A DNA stretch of 36,182 nt. It comes from an uncultured Rubrobacteraceae bacterium. GTDB taxonomy: Bacteria; Actinomycetota; Rubrobacteria; Rubrobacterales; Rubrobacteraceae. The stretch spans positions 1-36,182 of the forward strand of contig CADCUT010000107.1 of assembly GCA_902805975.1 (NCBI GenBank). Reading direction: 5' to 3'. The position numbers and the translations under genes are program-made. Position 1 is the first letter of the stretch, and every line of letters begins with the position of its first letter. Positions 23,099-30,498 of the stretch are shown piece by piece. The notes beneath the pieces were generated by a model, which was not told where the DNA came from, did no database searches, and saw nothing but the letters and a program-made list of their open reading frames with translations.

Positions 23099-23460
23099 GC
23101 GTGGAGAAGGTAAACCTCGCGGAGAAGTTCTCGCTCTTCGGCGAGCATTGGAGCCCGAAGATCGTGGGCGAGTTGAACGGGCAGCACGTGAAGCTGGTGA
23201 AGCTTTTTGGCCCTTTCGTCTGGCACCACCACGACGAGGAGGACGAGTTGTTCCTCGTGGTGAGGGGGCGGTTCAGGATGGAGTACCGGGACAGGGAGGA
23301 GTGGATCGAGGCGGGTGAGTTCGTCGTGGTGCCGCGCGGGGTGGAGCACAGGCCCGTGGCCGAAGAGGAGGCGCACGTCATGCTCTTCGAGCCGGCATCC
23401 ACGGTAAACACGGGGAGCGCGGGTGGCGGGATGACGCAAGAGACTCTGGACAGGGTTTGA
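23095..23460 (+). CDS. Small cupin-domain protein in the purine operon
   Basis: A 121-residue single cupin domain. Cupin motif 1 is '[19 protein letters not shown]' (His44-46, Glu51, with the following Gly) and motif 2 is '[14 protein letters not shown]' with His85. These residues form a metal site. Similar small cupins (mannose-6-phosphate isomerase-like group) are usually of unknown function. The ATG overlaps the purL stop as ATGA, and purF follows after 10 bases, so the gene is part of the operon. A link to purine metabolism is inferred only from position. Confidence 0.85.
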   Translation: MSVEKVNLAEKFSLFGEHWSPKIVGELNGQHVKLVKLFGPFVWHHHDEEDELFLVVRGRFRMEYRDREEWIEAGEFVVVPRGVEHRPVAEEEAHVMLFEPASTVNTGSAGGGMTQETLDRV

Positions 23461-23470
23461 GGCACGAGAG

Positions 23471-24931
23471 GTGGACGTTTTGGACGTAGATTACCGGGAC
23501 ACGGACGGCAAGCCGAAGGAGGCGTGCGGGGTCTTCGGTATGTACTCCCGGGAGCTGGCCGGCGAGCTTGCCCAGCGCACGTACTTCGGTCTGTACGCGC
23601 TGCAGCACCGGGGCCAGGAGTCCGCCGGGATCGCCATCTCCGACGGCGAGCGCACGACCGCTTTCCGGGACATGGGCCTCGTCTCCCAGGTCTTTGACGG
23701 CCCACGCCTGGCCGCCCTCGAATCCGGCCACATCGCCCTCGGTCACGTCCGTTACTCGACGACGGGCTCCGCCTCCTGGGAGAACGCCCAGCCGGAGTTC
23801 GTCGGCCGCGGCGAGGTGAACGTCGCGGTCGCCCACAACGGCAACCTGGTCAACGCACAGGGGCTGCGGGAGGAGCTCGTCGAAGAGGGGTTCCGGTTCA
23901 ACTCCACCTCGGACACGACGTACATCGCCGCCGCCGCGGTGCGCGAGCTCGAGCGCGGCCGGTCGGTCGGGGAGGCGGTGCGGGAGGCGATGCGCCGCCT
24001 GAGCGGCGCGTACTCGGTGGCCATGATCTTCCGCGACAAGCTCGTGGCCTTTCGCGACCCCCACGGCTTCCGTCCTCTGGCCATAGGACGGGTCGAGGGC
24101 GGCTACGTGGTCTCCAGCGAGACTTGCGGCCTGGACATCATCGGTGCCACGTACCTGCGCGACGTCGAGCCCGGCGAGGTCGTCGTTATAGACGACGGGG
24201 GCCTCACGAGCTACCGTTCGGAGAGCCCGCGCCGGGCCCTTTGCGTCTTCGAGTATGTGTACTTCGCCCGCCCGGACTCCCGCTTCGACGGCCGCGAGGT
24301 GGCGGGCAGCCGGAACAGGATGGGCAAGCTCCTGGCGGAGGAGGCCCCGGTGGAGGCCGACGTCGTCATCCCGGTCCCCGACTCGGGGATGATGGCCGCT
24401 GTCGGGTACTCGCAGGCGAGCGGCATCCCGTACGCCGAGGGCCTCATAAAGAACCGCTACGTCGGGAGGACCTTTATCCAGCCGACGGACGGGATGCGCC
24501 AGCTCGGTATCAGGCTCAAGCTGAACCCCCTGCCGAGCGTGATCGAGGGCAGGAGGGTCGTCGTGGTGGACGACTCCATCGTGCGCGGCAACACGAGCCG
24601 CAAGCTCGTCGAGCTGCTCTTCGAGGCCGGCGCCTCGGAGGTCCACTTCAGGGTCTCCTCGCCGCCCATCACGGGGCCGTGCTACTACGGCATAGATATG
24701 GACAGCCCCGAGCAACTCGTCGGCGCCAACTACACGGTGGACGAGATACGCGAGCAGATCGGGGCGACCACCCTCGCCTACCTCTCCACCGACGCGATGG
24801 TCGCCGCCACGGAGCAGCCCAAGGACCGCCTCTGCCGCGCCTGCTTCGACGGCGAGTACCCGACGGGCGGCACCTCGGGCAAGTTCGTCCTTGAGAACCG
24901 GACCCACCACGCGCCCGTCAAGAGCCGGTGA
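23471..24931 (+). CDS. purF: Amidophosphoribosyltransferase (Fe-S type)
   Basis: The enzyme makes phosphoribosylamine from PRPP and glutamine, the first step of the pathway. A short propeptide precedes the N-terminal nucleophile in 'EACGVFGMYS' (Cys19 from the GTG start; the propeptide is expected to be clipped off). The glutaminase blocks 'HRGQESAGIAIS' and 'GHVRYSTTGSASWENAQP' follow. The PRPP motif is 'RVVVVDDSIVRGNTSRKLV'. Cysteines in 'RALCVFEYVYFARPDS', 'GPCYYGIDM' and 'LCRACFDGEYPTGG' match the four ligands of the B. subtilis-type 4Fe-4S cluster, so the enzyme should be oxygen-sensitive. The start is GTG 23471 or TTG 23480. The stop overlaps the GNAT gene as GTGA. Confidence 0.97.
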   Translation: MDVLDVDYRDTDGKPKEACGVFGMYSRELAGELAQRTYFGLYALQHRGQESAGIAISDGERTTAFRDMGLVSQVFDGPRLAALESGHIALGHVRYSTTGSASWENAQPEFVGRGEVNVAVAHNGNLVNAQGLREELVEEGFRFNSTSDTTYIAAAAVRELERGRSVGEAVREAMRRLSGAYSVAMIFRDKLVAFRDPHGFRPLAIGRVEGGYVVSSETCGLDIIGATYLRDVEPGEVVVIDDGGLTSYRSESPRRALCVFEYVYFARPDSRFDGREVAGSRNRMGKLLAEEAPVEADVVIPVPDSGMMAAVGYSQASGIPYAEGLIKNRYVGRTFIQPTDGMRQLGIRLKLNPLPSVIEGRRVVVVDDSIVRGNTSRKLVELLFEAGASEVHFRVSSPPITGPCYYGIDMDSPEQLVGANYTVDEIREQIGATTLAYLSTDAMVAATEQPKDRLCRACFDGEYPTGGTSGKFVLENRTHHAPVKSR

Positions 24932-25413
24932 CGCCCACGAAAACCCCAACCCCGACCCTCCGCCGCTACGAGCCAGCCGACCGCGAGGCCGTCCGCAACC
25001 TGCACGACGAAGCCCTGCGCGACGTCGGCGCGCACCTCGAAGACGGCGAGTGGGACGGCGACCTCGACGCCATCGAGTCCGTCTACTTGCAAGCCGGCGG
25101 CGAGTTCCTCGTCGGTATCGTGGAGAGGGAGATCGTCGCGATGGGGGCGCTGCGGCTTGATTCGGACGGGCGAGCCTGGATCACCCGCATGAGGGTCTCC
25201 CCGCGCTTCCAGGGCCGGGGCATCGGCCAGACCCTCCTCGACGCCCTCCACCGCCGCGCCGCCGAGCTCGGCTACGATACGCTCCACCTGGATACGACGG
25301 TCGGGCAGGTCGCGGCCCAACGCCTCTACGAGAAGAACGGCTACACGGAGACCGGCCGGGGTCGGATCGGGCCGTTCGAGTGCCTCTACTACGAGAGGAA
25401 GAGCGGTGCCTGA
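24928..25413 (+). CDS. GNAT family N-acetyltransferase in the purine operon
   Basis: A 161-residue acetyl-CoA-dependent acyltransferase. The acetyl-CoA motif A is 'RMRVSPRFQGRGIGQTLLDA' (RxxGxG/A variant RFQGRGIG), followed by 'LHLDTTVGQVAAQRLYEKNG' with the typical AxxLYxKxGF-like end. The substrate is unknown. The GTG 24928 overlaps the purF TGA as GTGA, and the 3' end overlaps purM by 8 bases, so it is firmly embedded in the operon. It has no known place in purine synthesis. Confidence 0.88.
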   Translation: MTPTKTPTPTLRRYEPADREAVRNLHDEALRDVGAHLEDGEWDGDLDAIESVYLQAGGEFLVGIVEREIVAMGALRLDSDGRAWITRMRVSPRFQGRGIGQTLLDALHRRAAELGYDTLHLDTTVGQVAAQRLYEKNGYTETGRGRIGPFECLYYERKSGA

Positions 25414-26428
25414 AGACCGGGGTTCCTACGAGTCTGCGGGGGTCTCCATCGAGCGTGGAGAGCGGGCCGTAGACCTCATGCGCTCCGCCGTCGAGACGAC
25501 CCACGGCCCGGAGGTAATTGGTGGCCCGGGCGGCTTCGCCGGCCTCTACGCGCTGGCCGGCATGGGCGACCCCGTCATCGCCTCGACCATCGACGGCATA
25601 GGAACCAAGGTCCTCGTCGCCCGCGAGATGGGACGTTTCGACTCTCTAGGCGCGGACGTCGTCAACCACTGCGCGAACGACGTGCTCGCAACGGGCGCCC
25701 GGCCGCTCTTCTTCCTGGACTACGTGGGCGCTGGAAGGCTGGATCCCGAGGCCGTCGCCGCGATTGTGCGCGGGGCGGCAGGGGCGTGCCGCGAGCTCGG
25801 CATCGCGGTCCTGGGAGGGGAGACGGCCGAGATGCCTGGTCTCTACGGGGAGGGAGACTTCGACGTGGTCGGCGTCTGCACGGGCGCTTGCGAGCGGGAC
25901 GATATCGTTAGCGGGGAAGGCGCGCGTCCCGGGGACGCCGTGATCGGGCTCGCGAGCAGCGGCCTGCACACCAACGGTTACACCCTGGCCCGCAAGGTCG
26001 TCGAGGATGCGGGCCTCTCCTACGACGACACGCCCGAGACGCTGGATCGTCCGGTCGGCGAAACCTACCTGGAGCCGCACCGGGCCTACGTGAGGCAGAT
26101 ACAGGCCCTCCGGGAAGAGATAGGGGTGCGGGGGATGGCGCACATCACGGGCGGCGGGCTCGTCGGGAACCTGCCCCGCGCTCTCGGCGGGCTCGGCGCG
26201 GAGCTGGACGCGGGGTCGTGGCCAGAGCCGGCGGTGTTCGGCCTGATCCGATCCCTAGGCAACGTCCCCGACGACGAGATGCGACGCGTCTTCAACCTCG
26301 GCGTCGGCTTCTGCGCCGTGGTCTCCCCGGAGGAGGCCGAAAAGGCCGCCGAAACGCTCCGAACGACCGGGTGCGAGGCGTGGAAGATAGGGACCGTGGC
26401 CGAAAGACCGGGCGTCGGGTTTGCCTGA
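25406..26428 (+). CDS. purM: AIR synthetase (phosphoribosylformylglycinamidine cyclo-ligase)
   Basis: The enzyme cyclises FGAM to AIR with ATP. It has 340 residues. 'SYESAGVSIERGERAVDLM' matches the N-terminus; 'ASTIDGIGTKVLVA', 'NHCANDVLATGARPLFFLDY' and 'LGGETAEMPGLY' are the ATP- and substrate-binding blocks. 'LASSGLHTNGYTLARKVV' and 'HITGGGLVGNLPRAL' lie in the C-terminal half. It belongs to the same superfamily as PurL. The GTG 25406 overlaps the GNAT gene by 8 bases, with GAGAGGAAGAG upstream. The stop overlaps purN by 8 bases. Confidence 0.97.
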   Translation: MPEDRGSYESAGVSIERGERAVDLMRSAVETTHGPEVIGGPGGFAGLYALAGMGDPVIASTIDGIGTKVLVAREMGRFDSLGADVVNHCANDVLATGARPLFFLDYVGAGRLDPEAVAAIVRGAAGACRELGIAVLGGETAEMPGLYGEGDFDVVGVCTGACERDDIVSGEGARPGDAVIGLASSGLHTNGYTLARKVVEDAGLSYDDTPETLDRPVGETYLEPHRAYVRQIQALREEIGVRGMAHITGGGLVGNLPRALGGLGAELDAGSWPEPAVFGLIRSLGNVPDDEMRRVFNLGVGFCAVVSPEEAEKAAETLRTTGCEAWKIGTVAERPGVGFA

Positions 26429-27002
26429 CGGGCTGCCGCAGGGCTCCCGCTTCGCGGTGCTCGCCTCGGGCTCGGGGACGAACCTCCAGGCCCTGCTCGA
26501 CGCCTACCCCGCGAACGTGGCCGTGGTCGCCGGCGACAAACGGGACGCCTTCGCCTTCGAGCGGGCGCGCCGGGCCGGGGTGCCGGTGGAACACGTGGAC
26601 CCCGCGGACTTCGCGGGCCGGGAGGGCTTCGACCGGGAGCTGGCCGATCGCGTGGCCGCCCACAACGTGGAGATGGTCGTGGGCGCGGGGTACATGCGGG
26701 TGCTCTCGCCGGCCTTTCTGGAGAGGTTCCCCGCCGTGCTCAACGTCCACCCGTCGCTGCTGCCGCGGTTCAGGGGACTTCGCGCGGTGGAGCGGGCGCT
26801 TGAGGCCGGCGTAGAAGAGACCGGGGTGACGGTCCATTTCATGGTCGAGGAGGTCGACGCGGGGCCGGTCGTAGCCCAGGAGGCGGTGCCGGTGCTGCCG
26901 GGGGAGACGAAGGAGAGCCTGCTGGAGCGGCTGCACCCGGTCGAGCACCGCCTGCTCGTGCGGGCCGTCGCTGATTTTTTCTGGGGAAAGGTGGCTGTAT
27001 GA
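26421..27002 (+). CDS. purN: Phosphoribosylglycinamide formyltransferase
   Basis: The enzyme formylates GAR with 10-formyl-tetrahydrofolate. It has 193 residues. 'FAVLASGSGTNLQALLDA' at the N-terminus, 'MVVGAGYMRVLSPAFLERFP', 'VLNVHPSLLPRFRG' (catalytic Asn/His block) and 'VEEVDAGPVVAQEAV' (catalytic Asp) are all present. The final segment 'FFWGKVAV' is a little shorter than in some homologues. The start is TTG 26421, overlapping the purM stop by 8 bases; the ribosome-binding site is weak, consistent with coupling. Its TGA overlaps purH as ATGA. Confidence 0.96.
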   Translation: MPDGLPQGSRFAVLASGSGTNLQALLDAYPANVAVVAGDKRDAFAFERARRAGVPVEHVDPADFAGREGFDRELADRVAAHNVEMVVGAGYMRVLSPAFLERFPAVLNVHPSLLPRFRGLRAVERALEAGVEETGVTVHFMVEEVDAGPVVAQEAVPVLPGETKESLLERLHPVEHRLLVRAVADFFWGKVAV

Positions 27003-28531
27003 AACGTCGGGCGCTGGTGTCGGTATCGGACAAACGCGGGGTCGCCGCGTTCGCGCGCAAGCTCTCGGGGATGGGGTTCGAGATCATCTCGACCGGCGGC
27101 ACCGCGAAGGCGCTGGAAGAATCGCGCGTGCCCGTGATCGGGGTCTCCGAAGTAACCGGCGCCCCCGAGATGCTCGACGGCCGGGTAAAGACGCTCCACC
27201 CGAAGATCCACGGCGGCATCCTCGCCGACCTCGAGAACCCCGACCACGTAACCCAACTCGTCGACCACGACATAGGCCCCATAGACCTCGTCTGCATAAA
27301 CCTCTACCCGTTCGAGGAGACCGTAGCTAGCAACCCATCCGAGAAAGAAGCCATAGAGCAGATAGACGTCGGCGGGCCCGCGATGCTCCGCGCGGCGGCC
27401 AAGAACTTCAAGAGCGTAACGGTAGTCCCCTCCCCCGAGTTCTACAACGAGATCCTCTCCGAGCTCGAGAACGAGGGACAGGTCTCCGAAGAGACGCGCC
27501 GCCGGCTCGCCCTCGCCGCCTTCCGCCGCACCGCCGAGTACGACACCGCCATCTCCACCTGGCTCGACGGCTCCCAAGAGGATGCGTTTCCGGAGCGGAG
27601 AGTTGTCCGGTACAAGAAAGCCTCGTCCCTGCGTTACGGCGAGAACCCGCATCAGGAGGCGTCCTACTACGCGGAAGAAGGGAGGGAGCATTTGCTCTCC
27701 GGCGTCGAGAAGTTGCAGGGGAAGGAGATCTCCTTCAACAACCTCTACGACCTCGACGCCGCCCGTCGGTTGCTCGCGGACCTGACGGACCTCGAAGCCC
27801 CGGCCGCGGCCGTGATCGTCAAGCACGCCAACCCGTGCGGCGCGGCGGTGGGAGGGACGGTGGCCGAAGCGTACTCGAAAGCCTTCGCCTCTGACCCGCT
27901 CTCCGCGTTCGGCGGCATAGTGGCCGTGAGCGGCGAGGTGGATGACGGGTTGGCGGAGGAGATCTCCGGCGTCTTCACCGAGGTCCTCGTGGCCCCCGGC
28001 TACACGCCAGGGGCGCGGGAGATCCTGGCCGCCAAACCCAACACGAGGGTGCTGCAGGGGGGCGCAATCGCCAGGGAGGAGCTCTCGGCCAAGACCGTGA
28101 CGGGGGGCATCCTCCTGCAGCGGGCCGACGGCGTCGAGGACACCTCCGGGTACAGGGTCGTCACCGGGAAGCATCCCTCGCCCGGGCAGATGGGAGACCT
28201 GCTCTTCGCCTGGCGGGTCGCCCGCACCGTCAAGAGCAACGCCATAGTTCTCGTCAAAGATGGGGCGACGGTCGGCGTCGGGGCAGGCCAGATGAGCCGG
28301 GTTGACTCCTCGGAGATAGCGGTCAAGAAGGCGGGGGAGAGGGCGCGGGGCGCGGTCGCCGCCAGCGACGCCTTCTTTCCCTTCGCCGACGGGGTCGAGG
28401 CGCTGGCGGAGGCCGGGGTGGAGGCCGTCATACAGCCGGGTGGTTCCGTACGCGACGAGGAGGTCGTCGAGGCGGCGAACCGGCATGGCCTGGCGATGGT
28501 CTTCACCGGACGGAGGCACTTCAATCACTAG
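26999..28531 (+). CDS. purH: Bifunctional AICAR formyltransferase / IMP cyclohydrolase
   Basis: The enzyme performs the last two steps to IMP. It has 510 residues. The N-terminal MGS-like cyclohydrolase domain begins 'RALVSVSDKRGVAAFARKL' and contains 'STGGTAKALEE' and 'VKTLHPKIHGGILA'. The C-terminal transformylase domain contains 'LRYGENPHQEASYY' and 'IVKHANPCGAAVGG' (the catalytic Lys-His pair), 'SAFGGIVAV', and 'VGVGAGQMSRVDS'. It ends 'VFTGRRHFNH', the usual RHF(R/N)H C-terminus. ATG 26999 overlaps the purN TGA. It is the last purine gene; the next frame begins within about 50 bases. Confidence 0.98.
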   Translation: MKRRALVSVSDKRGVAAFARKLSGMGFEIISTGGTAKALEESRVPVIGVSEVTGAPEMLDGRVKTLHPKIHGGILADLENPDHVTQLVDHDIGPIDLVCINLYPFEETVASNPSEKEAIEQIDVGGPAMLRAAAKNFKSVTVVPSPEFYNEILSELENEGQVSEETRRRLALAAFRRTAEYDTAISTWLDGSQEDAFPERRVVRYKKASSLRYGENPHQEASYYAEEGREHLLSGVEKLQGKEISFNNLYDLDAARRLLADLTDLEAPAAAVIVKHANPCGAAVGGTVAEAYSKAFASDPLSAFGGIVAVSGEVDDGLAEEISGVFTEVLVAPGYTPGAREILAAKPNTRVLQGGAIAREELSAKTVTGGILLQRADGVEDTSGYRVVTGKHPSPGQMGDLLFAWRVARTVKSNAIVLVKDGATVGVGAGQMSRVDSSEIAVKKAGERARGAVAASDAFFPFADGVEALAEAGVEAVIQPGGSVRDEEVVEAANRHGLAMVFTGRRHFNH

Positions 28532-28586
28532 TCCTGCGGAGCGCGAACGGGACGGGAGAGGGCGGGGGCCGCGGGTGGTGCGGATC

Positions 28587-28997
28587 ATGGACCTCGCGGA
28601 GAGGGGCGCCTACTACGGGGTCGCGCTCTTCCTCCTGGCGACCATCGTGATGGTCTTCGTCTCGGCCGCGATCACACTTGCCGACGTCGTTGAGCTCGGG
28701 CCGCTTGAAACGGCTCTAGAGGTGCTCGATAAGGTCCTGCTCATCTTCATCTTCGCCGAGTTGCTGGGTACTATCAGCACCATCGTGCGGGAGCGGGAGG
28801 TCACGGCCGAACCGTTTCTCCTTATCGGCCTCATAGCGGTGGTCCGGCGCATCCTGGCCGTCACCGCCTCCATCGAGCAGAACCTCGGCACGCCGCGCTT
28901 CGACGACCTGATCCTGGAGCTAGGCGTCCTCACCGTGCTGGTCCTCGCCCTCGCCGGCGCCCTCTTCTTCGCCCGCCGGATGCTCCGCGAAGGGTGA
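28587..28997 (+). CDS. PsiE-like membrane protein
   Basis: About 136 residues with four hydrophobic segments: 'VALFLLATIVMVFVSAAI', 'DKVLLIFIFAELLGTIS', 'FLLIGLIAVVRRILAVTA' and 'LGVLTVLVLALAGALFF'. The pattern 'ALEVLDKVLLIFIFAELLGT' followed by 'PFLLIGLIAVVRRIL' is that of the PsiE family (phosphate-starvation-inducible E). The role of that family is unknown. ATG 28587 gives a protein of the same size as E. coli PsiE; GTG codons at 28575 and 28578 are in frame and may be used instead. It lies 55 bases after purH without an obvious terminator, so it may be the last gene of the purine transcript. Confidence 0.8.
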   Translation: MDLAERGAYYGVALFLLATIVMVFVSAAITLADVVELGPLETALEVLDKVLLIFIFAELLGTISTIVREREVTAEPFLLIGLIAVVRRILAVTASIEQNLGTPRFDDLILELGVLTVLVLALAGALFFARRMLREG

Positions 28998-29027
28998 TGC
29001 CTGCCACCTTCAAAAGCCGAGGGCGTT

Positions 29028-29036
29028 TGGTAAACT
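29028..29036 (+). promoter_or_regulatory. Extended -10 promoter (TGGTAAACT) of the tRNA-Lys/Glu/Val array
   Basis: TGG plus TAAACT ends 11 bases before the 5' end of tRNA-Lys, giving a predicted 5' leader of about 4-5 bases. It shares its hexamer with the argH and 5314 promoters. Confidence 0.6.
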
Positions 29037-29047
29037 TTCGCCGAGCC

Positions 29048-29119
29048 GGGCCAGTAGCTCAGTGGTAGAGCAGGGGACTTTTAATCCTCGTGTCGAAGGT
29101 TCGATCCCTTCCTGGCTCA
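29048..29119 (+). tRNA. tRNA-Lys (anticodon TTT)
   Basis: The acceptor GGGCCAG pairs with CTGGCTC (one G-T pair). It has T8-A9, D-arm GCTC...GAGC, and an anticodon loop CTTTTAA with anticodon TTT. The T-arm carries GGTTCGATCC. Discriminator A; CCA not encoded. Confidence 0.97.
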
Positions 29120-29122
29120 CGG

Positions 29123-29195
29123 GCCCCCATCGTCTAGTGGCCCAGGACACCGCCCTTTCAAGGCGGCGGCACGGGTTCGAATCCCGTTGGGGGCA
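29123..29195 (+). tRNA. tRNA-Glu (anticodon TTC)
   Basis: The acceptor GCCCCCA pairs with TGGGGGC. It starts with the tRNA-Glu-typical 'TCGTCTAGTGG' D-arm, has the anticodon loop CTTTCAA (TTC) and the T-arm GGTTCGAATCC. It lies three bases after tRNA-Lys. Discriminator A; CCA not encoded. Confidence 0.97.
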
Positions 29196-29207
29196 CTGGC
29201 TCGGCCG

Positions 29208-29279
29208 GGGCGATTAGCTCAGGGGTAGAGCGCCTCCCTTACAAGGAGGAGGTCGCTGGTTCGAGCCCAGCATCGCCCA
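29208..29279 (+). tRNA. tRNA-Val (anticodon TAC)
   Basis: The acceptor GGGCGAT pairs with ATCGCCC. It has D-arm GCTC...GAGC, anticodon stem CCTCC/GGAGG with loop CTTACAA (TAC, reads GTA), and T-arm GGTTCGAGCC. Discriminator A; CCA not encoded. An integrase fragment lies downstream on the opposite strand, so this is the likely attachment target of an old element. Confidence 0.97.
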
Positions 29280-29322
29280 CTTCCAAAGTCCCTGCAAACG
29301 ACGGTATTTCGCGGGCGCGAGT

Positions 29323-29353
29323 GGGGGCGGGGGAGCGACCCCCGTCCCCTTTT
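29323..29353 (+). terminator. Intrinsic terminator of the tRNA array
   Basis: An 11-base-pair G/C stem (arms 29323-29333 and 29339-29349, one G-T pair) with an AGCGA loop is followed by TTTT, 44 bases after tRNA-Val. Confidence 0.85.
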
Positions 29354-29379
29354 ACTGCAACCGCACTGCAACCCGGGCG

Positions 29380-29400
29380 AAAAGAGCCCGTGAAGGGCTC
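29380..29400 (-). terminator. Terminator of the integrase remnant (minus strand)
   Basis: Read on the minus strand, GAGCCC-TTCAC-GGGCTC forms a 6-base-pair hairpin followed directly by TTTT. It lies 32 bases past the stop codon of the integrase fragment and faces the tRNA terminator. Confidence 0.6.
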
Positions 29401-29431
29401 CGAAGGACCGTCGCGGCGGAGTCGGTAACCG

Positions 29432-29614
29432 TTATCCGAGCACCGTCTCCATCGCGTCGGCGGCGGTGTCCTGCATGTCTGGGAGGACGTGCGAGTAGGT
29501 GTTCAGGGTGATGGTTATGGAGGCGTGCCCGAGCATCTCGGAGACCACCTTCGCGTTGACGCCCTGGCCGAGGAGCAGCGTGGCGCAGGTGTGCCTGAGG
29601 TCGTGGAAGCGCAC
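29432..29614 (-). pseudogene. Tyrosine recombinase (phage-type integrase), C-terminal fragment
   Basis: Only the last ~60 residues of an integrase remain. They include 'RFHDLRHTCATLLLGQG' (catalytic HxxR, H4 and R7), 'MLGHASITITLNTYSHV' (conserved His30 and the nucleophile Tyr40) and a normal C-terminal tail. The first catalytic arginine, the lysine and the whole N-terminal arm-binding domain are missing. Upstream of 29614 the frame continues for a few codons without integrase similarity, so the break point is about there. The fragment sits about 150 bases from tRNA-Val with its 3' end towards the tRNA, the usual place for an integrative element that uses a tRNA as attachment site. It cannot be active alone. 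Confidence 0.85.
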
Positions 29615-29916
29615 TCTCGCTGGCCCTGCTCTTGGGTGTCGGCCTCAACGCGCAGTTCGGCTGGTAGTGGGCCGACCCGGCGGGGCTTTAGCGATGCTGC
29701 CCGTCATCCTCTGGCAGGGTCTCGAGACCCTCGGGGAAGTGCGGGAGGAAGGGGGCAGCCACGGCTGACGGCGGCCGGCACCCGGAAGGGAGGCGCGTCC
29801 GCGAGGGGTCGGCCACACGCAGGTTCGCGTGGGCGCTCGTGGGCGTGGTCGTCTACACGTTCGCTTACCTCGCCGCGAAGTACGTGTTCGCGTTTTAGAG
29901 ACAAGAAGGGCGGCGT
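29615..29916. other. Decayed segment with short plus-strand coding remnants
   Basis: No intact gene is visible. Three short plus-strand frames look like pieces of proteins. One ends '...SLALLLGVGLNAQFGW' at a TAG at 29665. A 24-codon frame, ATG 29694 to TGA 29768, begins 'LPVILWQGLETLGEVREE'. A third has no start codon and ends in the hydrophobic 'RRFAWALVGVVVYTFAYL...' with stop at 29896-29898. The junction with the integrase fragment at about 29615 is abrupt. This is best read as the scar of deletions in an island. Confidence 0.45.
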
Positions 29917-30450
29917 GTGAGCGAGCACCACACGGAGAACGACGGCAACGGGAACGGGATCGTCGAGAGCGCTCTACCGGGGGAGGCGTACGCCGCCCTG
30001 GCGGTCGCCTGACATCCGAAAGAGACTGGAACCGCAGCTGGCCCCGGCGGCGGTCTTCGCCGGGGCCGTCTCGATACCCTTCCTCAAGTACCCGGCCAAC
30101 CCTCCCACCGTCGCGGACCCCGCCACCATCGGGGCTCGCACCGCCGCTTACCTCGCGACGGCGCGCTTTCCCTGCTCGCGATCCTGACGGCCTGGTGCGC
30201 CTCTAAACTGCTCCGGAGACGAGGGGTGAGCCCTCCCGTTCGCCAGGCGGCGGTGGGGGCGGAGCTCGTGGTTGCCGTGGCCGGGCTGTTCGTGGGTCTC
30301 CCGGCCGCCGCGGACCCCGGGGGGTTCCCGACCGGGCTGTTGTGGAACTTCCGGCTTTGGTCGTTGGGCACCCAGGCCGTGTTGTGGACGGCGCTCGGGG
30401 CCGTCCTCGGTGCGCTCCGCGAGCGGGCGAACCGTAAGCAGCCGCTCTGA
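29917..30450 (+). pseudogene. CbtA-like predicted cobalt transporter, frameshifted
   Basis: Joined across frames, the segment reads like the later part of CbtA, a polytopic membrane protein linked to cobalt uptake. A first piece starts at GTG 29917 with a good AAGAAGGG site and stops at 30012. A second frame carries 'VSIPFLKYPANPPTVADPA' and 'TIGARTAAYLAT'. From about 30157 a third frame continues with 'GALSLLAILTAWCASKLL', then 'GFPTGLLWNFRLWSLGTQ' and 'AVLWTALGAVLGAL' to the TGA at 30450. The FLKYPANPP and GTQxxLWxxLG blocks are typical of CbtA. Two frame changes (near 30005 and 30150-30160) and a missing N-terminal helix make it a pseudogene, unless the read contains indel errors. No cbtB-like gene or cobalamin riboswitch is seen. 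Confidence 0.6.
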
Positions 30451-30498
30451 CCTTCTAAGGAGATTTTGCGACTTCACGAACGCCGCGCGATCTCCTGT

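Noticed and set aside
23378-24949. Minus-strand open frame of 523 codons opposite purF
   Set aside because: Antisense shadow of purF; no motifs and no promoter or ribosome-binding site.
26504-28588. Long minus-strand open frame (about 694 codons) opposite purN and purH
   Set aside because: It lies entirely antisense to two unmistakable purine genes and has shadow-type composition.
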